Of a DNA stretch of 64,000 bases, positions 59,057 through 64,000 are shown one piece after another. Below the pieces are notes generated by a model that ran no database searches, was not told the origin of the DNA, and worked only from the letters and a program-made list of their open reading frames with translations. The position numbers and the translations under genes were made by a program. The stretch lies in assembly GCF_001875725.1 (NCBI RefSeq), contig NZ_MLCQ01000010.1, positions 97,320 to 161,319 on the forward strand, read 5' to 3'. This stretch comes from Corynebacterium sp. NML140438 (GTDB taxonomy: Bacteria; Actinomycetota; Actinomycetes; Mycobacteriales; Mycobacteriaceae). Numbering within the stretch: position 1 is the stretch's first letter; every line of letters begins with the position of its first letter.

Positions 59057-60553
59057 GTGACAAAGACTCAAGAAACACACCGGTGCCCGTTCGATCTCCC
59101 CGACCCCTCCGACCCGAACGCCGTCGTGGCGTTGCAGGTTCGGGCCGAAGAGGGCGTCGAGAAGCTGAGTGGCTTGCTGACGCCGCTCGCCCAGCGCTTC
59201 GTGGAGCGCGGCGAGCACCTCTACCTTGTCGGCGGGCCCGTGCGCGACGCGATGCTGGGAAAACTCGGGCACGACCTCGACTTCACGACGTCCGCCCTGC
59301 CCCCCACCGTGCAGGAAATCCTCGACGAGTGGGGCGAAACGACCTGGGACACCGGCATCGAATTTGGCACCGTCGCCGCCGTGCGCGAGGGCCAGCAGGT
59401 CGAGATCACCACGTTCCGCTCCGACCTCTACGACGGCGTGACCCGCAACCCCGAGGTCACCTTCGGCGACACCCTCGAGGGCGACCTCGTGCGCCGCGAC
59501 TTCGCCTGCAACGCGATGGCCATCGAGCTCGACGTGGTCGACGGCGCACTCCGCCCAATCTTCCACGACCCCGTGAACGGCGTGTCTGACCTGCTGCAAC
59601 GCCGACTGGACACCCCGCAGGCCCCCGAGGTTTCCTTCCGCGACGACCCGCTGCGGATGCTTCGCGCGGCCCGCTTCGTCTCGCAGCTCGGCTTCGAGGT
59701 CGCCCCGCGCGTCTTCGACGCGATGCGCGACATGGCAGGTGAGATTGAGCGCATCACCGTCGAACGCATCCAGGCCGAGCTGGACAAGCTGATGTGTGGC
59801 ATCGCCCCCTGGGACGGCATCGACCTGCTGGTCCGTACCGGCCTCGCCGAATTCGTGCTGCCGGAGGTGCCCGCGCTGCAGCTCGAGCAGGACGAGCACA
59901 TGCAGCACAAGGACGTCTACGCGCACTCGCTGACGGTGCTGCGCCAGGCCACCGAGCTCGAGGACGACGGCCCCGACCTCAAGCTGCGGCTCGCCGCCCT
60001 GCTTCACGACGTCGGCAAGCCCGCCACCCGCGCCGTCAAAGAAGGCGGTGGCGTGAGCTTCCACCACCACGAGGTCGTGGGCGCGAAGCTGGTGCGCAAG
60101 CGCCTCCGTGCGCTGAAGTACCCGAAGCACGTCATCAGTGATGTCGGCCAGCTGGTCTTCCTGCACATGCGTTTCTACGGTTTCGGCGACGGCAAGTGGA
60201 CGGATTCGGCGGTGCGTCGGTACGTCACCGATGCGGGCGACCTCCTCGAGCGCCTGAACAAGCTCGTCCGCGCCGATTGCACCACGCGAAACCCGCGCAA
60301 GGCCCGCCGCCTGCAGCGCGCGTACGAGAACCTCGAGGAGCGGATTGCGACCCTTGCGGAACAAGAAGACCTTGCGCGCATCCGCCCTGACCTGGATGGC
60401 AACGAGATCATGCGCATCCTGGACCTGAAGCCCGGCCCAGAGGTCGGCGAGGCCTGGAAGTACATGAAGGAACTACGCCTGGAGCGCGGCGAACTTGACC
60501 ACGACGAGGCCGTCGCCGCTCTGAAGAGTTGGTGGGGGGAACGCAATGCCTGA
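59057..60553 (+). CDS. cca: CCA tRNA nucleotidyltransferase
   Basis: A 498-residue class II nucleotidyltransferase that adds or repairs the 3' CCA of tRNAs, needed here because the tRNA genes in this window lack CCA. Motifs: VGGPVRDAMLGKLGHDLDFT (about 55-74), RRDFACNAMAIEL, the RNA-binding helices and an HD domain (LLHDVGKPATR, about 314-324). The GTG at 59057 follows GAGAGG. It overlaps yqgE by 8 bp. Confidence 0.94.
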   Translation: MTKTQETHRCPFDLPDPSDPNAVVALQVRAEEGVEKLSGLLTPLAQRFVERGEHLYLVGGPVRDAMLGKLGHDLDFTTSALPPTVQEILDEWGETTWDTGIEFGTVAAVREGQQVEITTFRSDLYDGVTRNPEVTFGDTLEGDLVRRDFACNAMAIELDVVDGALRPIFHDPVNGVSDLLQRRLDTPQAPEVSFRDDPLRMLRAARFVSQLGFEVAPRVFDAMRDMAGEIERITVERIQAELDKLMCGIAPWDGIDLLVRTGLAEFVLPEVPALQLEQDEHMQHKDVYAHSLTVLRQATELEDDGPDLKLRLAALLHDVGKPATRAVKEGGGVSFHHHEVVGAKLVRKRLRALKYPKHVISDVGQLVFLHMRFYGFGDGKWTDSAVRRYVTDAGDLLERLNKLVRADCTTRNPRKARRLQRAYENLEERIATLAEQEDLARIRPDLDGNEIMRILDLKPGPEVGEAWKYMKELRLERGELDHDEAVAALKSWWGERNA

Positions 60554-61154
60554 GTACTTTTACGGTGACCGCCTGTTCACGTCACTCGATCGCGCCGAGC
60601 CCGACAGTGGCATGCTGCTCGTCGCCGCCCCGGGGATGCTGGCGCCTTCGTTTACGCGCTCCGTTGTCCTTATTATTGAGCACGGCGAGCAGGGCACGCT
60701 CGGCGTCATCTTGAACCGGCGTTCCGACGCCGCCGTTGTGAACGTGCTGCCCGAGTGGGAGTCGCTCGCCAGCGAGCCGCCGGTGATTTATTACGGCGGA
60801 CCCGTCAGCCCGAACGCTGCCGTCGGCCTGGGAGTGACGCACAACGATGTGGACATCGCCGAGCACCCTACTCTGACGCGCCTCGCGAACAAGCTTGTGC
60901 ATGTGAACATGCACGAACCGGCTTCCTCTTTCTCTGATTTACTGGAGGGCTTCCGTCTCTTCGCCGGGTTCTCGTCGTGGGACGCCGGGCAGCTCGACGA
61001 GGAGATCGAGCGTGGCGACTGGTACGTCGCCCCCGCCCTGCCGTCCGACGTGATCACGCCCGCGAGCGTGGATCTGTGGTCCGACGTCCTGCGCCGCCAG
61101 CCCATGCCGCTCCCCCTCTTCGCCACCTTCCCCTCGAATGTCGAGGACAACTAG
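60546..61154 (+). CDS. YqgE/AlgH family protein
   Basis: A 202-residue protein of the UPF0301/YqgE family: GMLLVAAPGMLAPSFTRSVV, LGVILNRRSDAAV and YYGGPVSPNAAVGLGV are typical. Function is not established. It overlaps cca by 8 bp and is followed without spacing by azlC (stop TAG, then ATG). Confidence 0.92.
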   Translation: MPEYFYGDRLFTSLDRAEPDSGMLLVAAPGMLAPSFTRSVVLIIEHGEQGTLGVILNRRSDAAVVNVLPEWESLASEPPVIYYGGPVSPNAAVGLGVTHNDVDIAEHPTLTRLANKLVHVNMHEPASSFSDLLEGFRLFAGFSSWDAGQLDEEIERGDWYVAPALPSDVITPASVDLWSDVLRRQPMPLPLFATFPSNVEDN

Positions 61155-61868
61155 ATGAATGTTTCACGTGAAACATTGCGAGAACTCGGCCTCGGAGTGC
61201 GCGACATGTGGCTTGTCGGGCTCGGCGTTGTGCCCCTCGGGTTAGCGTTTGGCCTGCTCATGGTGCAGTCTGGGTTCGCATGGTGGTGGACACCGGTCTT
61301 CTCGATGCTTATCTACGCCGGCTCCACCGAATTCCTCGCGATCCCGATGGTGCTCGGCGGCGTTGGCCCCGCCTCCGCCGCTATGACGGGTTTCATGGTG
61401 AACTTCCGCCACCTCTTCTACGGCCTCACGTACCCACGCAATGCCATCCGTTCCACGTTCGGGCGCCTCTACGCGATGTATTCACTGACCGACGAAGCCT
61501 ACGCCGTCGTCAGTGCCCGCCAGCAGACAACGCGCTATACCGGCCCGCGAATCCTCGCCATCCACGTGATGTGCCAGGCGCTCTGGGTCATGTCCGGGAT
61601 CGTCGGCGCCCTCGCCGGCGAACGCCTCCCCGGCACGATCGAGGGCATGGATTTCGCCCTGACCGCACTATTCATCGTCCTCGCCTACGAGGCCTTCCAG
61701 GCCTCTCGAGACATGAGCGCCGTGCTGATTGCCGCCGGGATCGCCCTGTTTGCTGCTTTCGTTGTCCCTGGCCAGATGCTGATTGTGGCGCTGATCGCGT
61801 ACTTCCTTGTCCTGCTGGTCCGATTTTGGGCACCGGGCGTCGATAAGCGATTGGAGTGGAAGCGATGA
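61155..61868 (+). CDS. azlC: AzlC/BrnF branched-chain amino acid exporter, large subunit
   Basis: A 237-residue membrane protein with about seven helices, typical of AzlC: MWLVGLGVVPLGLAFGLLMVQSG, YAGSTEFLAIPMVLGG and FRHLFYGLTYP. With AzlD it exports branched-chain amino acids and methionine in Corynebacterium (BrnFE). Its first codons, MNVSRETL, encode a perfect parS site. GAGGA precedes the ATG by 7 bp within the yqgE end. No Lrp-type regulator is adjacent here. Confidence 0.9.
   Translation: MNVSRETLRELGLGVRDMWLVGLGVVPLGLAFGLLMVQSGFAWWWTPVFSMLIYAGSTEFLAIPMVLGGVGPASAAMTGFMVNFRHLFYGLTYPRNAIRSTFGRLYAMYSLTDEAYAVVSARQQTTRYTGPRILAIHVMCQALWVMSGIVGALAGERLPGTIEGMDFALTALFIVLAYEAFQASRDMSAVLIAAGIALFAAFVVPGQMLIVALIAYFLVLLVRFWAPGVDKRLEWKR
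61160..61175. promoter_or_regulatory. parS: parS site 2 (perfect)
   Basis: TGTTTCACGTGAAACA, the exact 16-bp parS consensus, covers codons 2-7 of azlC. ParB bound here would overlap the translation start and could affect azlCD expression. Confidence 0.95.
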
Positions 61869-62197
61869 ACGGACTCCCCACCGGCGTTGACCTGCCCATG
61901 GTGTGGGCCGTCATCCTGCCGATCGCCGTGGTCACCGTGCTGCTGCGCGCGCTGCCGTTCGCCTTCCGCGGCTGGCTGGACGGCAGCCCACTTCTCGACT
62001 TCCTCCGCCTCTACATGCCCGTCGGCGTCATGGTTGTGCTCGTGCTGTACACCTTCACCAGCTCCGACCAGCCGGTGTGGGCCGGGGTGTTTGTCGGCCT
62101 TGTGACGCTCGGCCTCCACGCCTGGCGACGCTCCCCCGCCCTTTCAATCTTGGTCGGCACCGGATTGTACGTCGCCATGGTCAATGTCGTCTTGTAG
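61865..62197 (+). CDS. azlD: AzlD/BrnE branched-chain amino acid exporter, small subunit
   Basis: A 110-residue protein with four hydrophobic helices, from ATG at 61865 after GGAG, overlapping the azlC stop as ATGA. The content VWAVILPIAVVTVLLRALPFAF and LLDFLRLYMPVGVMVVLVLY is typical of AzlD, the small partner of AzlC. Confidence 0.9.
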   Translation: MNGLPTGVDLPMVWAVILPIAVVTVLLRALPFAFRGWLDGSPLLDFLRLYMPVGVMVVLVLYTFTSSDQPVWAGVFVGLVTLGLHAWRRSPALSILVGTGLYVAMVNVVL

Positions 62198-62243
62198 CCA
62201 AAAATATTGCTGAATAAAAAGCTGTCTGATGCGTTGGCCCTAG

Positions 62244-62621
62244 TTGTCAAATCCCTGGCAATATCAATCTCTGTATTCAGGAGATTTTTTCGCTACTGCT
62301 GCCGTCGCAGCCGCCACTGCCCTTTCGCTCGCTGTTGTCCCGGCACAGGCCGGAGAAACGTCGAGCGGCGACGAGGTCACTTCGTCGGTCGGTATCTTGA
62401 CTCTTCTGCAGCTCGGCAAGATCGGCGCCGCCGAGAATGAAACCGACGCCAAGGAGGCGATCGCCGAGACTGAGTTTGGTCCCGCTGCTCTGCAGAGTTC
62501 TTTCGACAATGACCGTGAAAAGGATTGGCCTATCGGCCGCACCTTCGACATCATCTGGGGTTCCCTGCTCGGTGTTGCGACTCTCGGTGGTCTTGCGTTC
62601 CTCGCACTGAACGCAAAGTAG
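62244..62621 (+). CDS. Small secreted protein with uncertain or damaged start
   Basis: Up to 125 residues from a TTG at 62244. Residues about 17-36 (ATAAVAAATALSLAVVPAQA) look like the hydrophobic part of a signal peptide, followed by an acidic mature part and a C-terminal membrane helix (IIWGSLLGVATLGGLAFLAL). A strong AGGAG (62279-62283) lies before the signal core, but no ATG, GTG or TTG follows it in frame. The usual MK-start may have been deleted, or the TTG upstream is used. Possibly a pseudogene. No family recognised. Confidence 0.5.
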   Translation: MSNPWQYQSLYSGDFFATAAVAAATALSLAVVPAQAGETSSGDEVTSSVGILTLLQLGKIGAAENETDAKEAIAETEFGPAALQSSFDNDREKDWPIGRTFDIIWGSLLGVATLGGLAFLALNAK

Positions 62622-62895
62622 ATTTCAAGATTTTGCGGTCGGGTCGGATTTCGGGTCGGGCGTTTTGTCGTTTCGGGAGGCGGGTTTATTAACGTCACAT
62701 ACGTTAGACGAGTCCATAGTCTTGGTAGGGGCAAAGCTTCAATTTCCCACGCTTGCTTGCCCCGTCCGACGCATTTTCGCAGGATGTTGTGCCAGTATTT
62801 ATTGTCACTCAACAGTGTGGGGCAGAGATGATCCACGAGCGCCTTGACGGGCCCCGTTATTAATTGGGTATTAATAAGCTGGCTATTAAGGCTAG

Positions 62896-62926
62896 TAAAA
62901 ACCCAGCCCCATATGGAAGGCTGGGT
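62896..62926 (-). terminator. Terminator of the small secreted protein gene
   Basis: On the minus strand ACCCAGCC and GGCTGGGT form an exact 8-bp stem with a 10-base loop, followed by TTTTAC. The rest of the 329-bp gap (62622-62950) shows only short GGGTCGG direct repeats near 62640. Confidence 0.75.
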
Positions 62927-62950
62927 CAGAATGTGGCGTCGAAAAGTGAA

Positions 62951-63172
62951 TTAGAACAGCAGCGCTGGAAGCTGCACGCTCGGAATGACGCCCGAGGCAG
63001 CAGCAACGACACCGAGAAGAGCAACGAGAGCAGCCGGAACGCCGATCAAGAGGCCGAGGATGCCTGCCTTGTAATCCTTGTCGGAAGGCTGAGCCTCCGC
63101 TGCGAATGCAGGGCCAGCGACAAGGGACAGTGACAGGGTTGTAGCGGCTGCTACGGAGGTAAAACGCTTCAT
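62951..63172 (-). CDS. Small secreted protein with C-terminal hydrophobic segment
   Basis: A 73-residue protein with a clear signal peptide (MKRFTSVAAATTLSLSLVAG, cleavage after AFA near residue 24) and a hydrophobic mature part (AGILGLLIGVPAALVALLGVVAAA). AAGGAG precedes the ATG by 7 bp. A terminator follows. It is similar in plan to the preceding plus-strand small gene. Function unknown. Confidence 0.75.
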   Translation of the reverse strand: MKRFTSVAAATTLSLSLVAGPAFAAEAQPSDKDYKAGILGLLIGVPAALVALLGVVAAASGVIPSVQLPALLF

Positions 63173-63388
63173 GGGTAGCTCCTTAATGAGATCGGGTCAC
63201 GACAGGGACTCGCCAAAGTTTTGGCATGTGTGCAACTAACATCGATTGGAACGTTCTGTGCGTTATTTCGGAAATCAGTCGATTCCCGGGGGTTGCGGGG
63301 CACTCCCCTGCCCTGAGTATGGGCCTGGTTCGATGAGTGGCAAGCGATGGTTGCGTTGTGAGACCGCCGAACGCGACCTGCGCGGCAG

Positions 63389-63738
63389 TGCCCGCCGGGC
63401 GGACACTATCGACATCGACGCCACAACCTACAGCCAAACAAGTACGGTGTCCACGGCGCGGACACCAACCAGTGATCTGCACCGCCGATGGCGAGATTCC
63501 GCGGCGCGGACAGAGTAGGTACCTCCCTGTAACCCGGTTCGCGTCTGCCAGCCTGTCCGCCGCGCGGACACCAACGAAGCTTTAGCTGTCTCCAGTAGCA
63601 TTCCGCGCCGCGGACAGAGGGAGTTCAGCTCAACACCCCAACGATTGCTGCAACATGTCCGCGGCGCGGACACAATGCACACTCGCGACCCAAGGTGGGC
63701 GTCGACAAACGACCCCCACACTGTCCGCCGCGCGGACA
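63389..63738. repeat. Array of seven 17-bp GC-rich palindromes
   Basis: Copies start at 63389, 63448, 63496, 63554, 63600, 63656 and 63722, each close to TGTCCGC(C/G)GCGCGGACA. Exact copies are TGTCCGCCGCGCGGACA (63554, 63722) and TGTCCGCGGCGCGGACA (63656). Copies 3 and 5 begin ATTCC in place of TGTCC. Start-to-start distance is 46-66 bp and the spacers are unrelated. They lie before the DUF222/HNH promoter. The 653-bp stretch 63173-63825 holds no credible gene. Confidence 0.9.
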
Positions 63739-63766
63739 CCCGACCCACACATTTTACGCAAACCCC

Positions 63767-63794
63767 TTGACACCACCACTCGAACACGTATACT
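63767..63794 (+). promoter_or_regulatory. Strong sigma-A promoter of the DUF222/HNH gene
   Basis: TTGACA (63767-63772) and TATACT (63789-63794) are spaced by 16 bp, 32 bp before the ATG at 63826, with GGGGGAG as the ribosome binding site. Confidence 0.85.
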
Positions 63795-63825
63795 AAACGA
63801 AACAAGCGAAACATCAGGGGGAGCC

Positions 63826-64000
63826 ATGCACACCACCATCGACGCCGACACCATCGTCAACACCATCGTTGAAAGCGCACGCCTATTCGCATACTCACAC
63901 GCGGAAATACTTACCGCGATCGCCGAATTCGACACCCACAACCTCGCCGAGCACTACGGCTGTGCTTCTACCGGGGCATGGCTTGCCAGAGTGCTAAAAA
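63826..64000 (+). CDS. DUF222/HNH (13E12-like) protein, cut by window end
   Basis: The first 58 residues of a gene that runs off the window. The text HAEILTAIAEFDTHNLAEHYGCASTGAWLAR is split here into HAEILTAIAEFD and GCASTGAWLAR; both are typical of the N-terminus of DUF222 proteins, which end in an HNH nuclease domain and include the REP13E12 family of mycobacteria. The HNH part is not visible, so the nuclease call is inferred. It has a strong promoter and lies behind the seven-palindrome array. Confidence 0.7.
   Translation, partial: MHTTIDADTIVNTIVESARLFAYSHAEILTAIAEFDTHNLAEHYGCASTGAWLARVLK

Noticed and set aside
63389..63738. CRISPR array
   Set aside because: Repeats are 17-bp palindromes with 29-49-bp variable spacing and imperfect copies, and no cas gene is in the window.
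63428..63814. 128-residue minus-strand reading frame over the palindrome array
   Set aside because: Cys/Arg-rich, no ribosome binding site and its pattern follows the palindromes; it looks like chance.

Overview
The window is a stretch of about 64 kb of a Corynebacterium-type actinobacterial chromosome that spans the replication origin. The evidence is the order dnaA-dnaN-recF-dciA-gyrB on one side and rpmH-rnpA-yidD-yidC-rsmG-parA-parB on the other. Further right come cwlM, trxA, trxB, sigM, a MurJ with a C-terminal pseudokinase, a DUF6049 protein, a NUDIX protein and cca, all in the usual corynebacterial layout. Two parS sequences, DnaA boxes and a high-GC genome with frequent GTG/TTG starts agree with this. 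The species cannot be named from the sequence alone.

Left arm (1-8.5 kb): accessory DNA. A HipB/HipA toxin-antitoxin pair sits behind three copies of a 17-bp operator, followed by an orphan type I restriction R-like helicase-nuclease. Next is a lower-GC cassette of a GntP-like transporter, an L-asparaginase and a GntR regulator, probably for uptake and breakdown of asparagine or a related compound. 8.5-19 kb: a TPM-domain membrane protein, the cyclophilin ppiA, the methionine genes metF-metE with a McbR-like operator, and a TetR-controlled pair of a degenerate ABC-type ATPase and a YhgE/Pip membrane protein.

19-36 kb: a surface-protein region around gyrA. Two huge paralogous secreted proteins (about 1,500 residues each) lie in tandem and share an almost identical 339-bp promoter/signal-peptide segment. 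After them come tRNA-Ala, tRNA-Ile, a DUF3566 membrane protein and gyrA. Beyond gyrA are a small RHH/Doc-like pair whose Fic motif is degenerate, a seven-repeat Rib/YPDG-like surface protein and two small proteins.

36-49 kb: the origin. gyrB, dciA, recF, dnaN and dnaA are read leftwards; rpmH to parB are read rightwards. Both gaps flanking dnaA carry DnaA boxes, and both also carry a recurring TTGTAATTAC-like motif that I cannot explain. 49-62 kb: cell-wall and redox genes on the minus strand (cwlM, trxA, trxB, sigM, murJ, DUF6049, NUDIX), then cca, yqgE and azlC-azlD on the plus strand. parS sites lie inside the DUF6049 gene and over the first codons of azlC. A good ECF-type promoter precedes trxB, next to sigM.

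62-64 kb: two small secreted proteins, then a gene-free stretch with seven GC-rich palindromes of 17 bp, a strong promoter and the start of a DUF222/HNH-type (13E12-like) protein cut by the window end. A composite inverted-repeat element recurs in intergenic gaps at 10.2, 18.4 and 42.0 kb, with a half-copy at 51.7 kb. I regard it, the palindrome array and the tandem giant surface proteins as the least ordinary things here.
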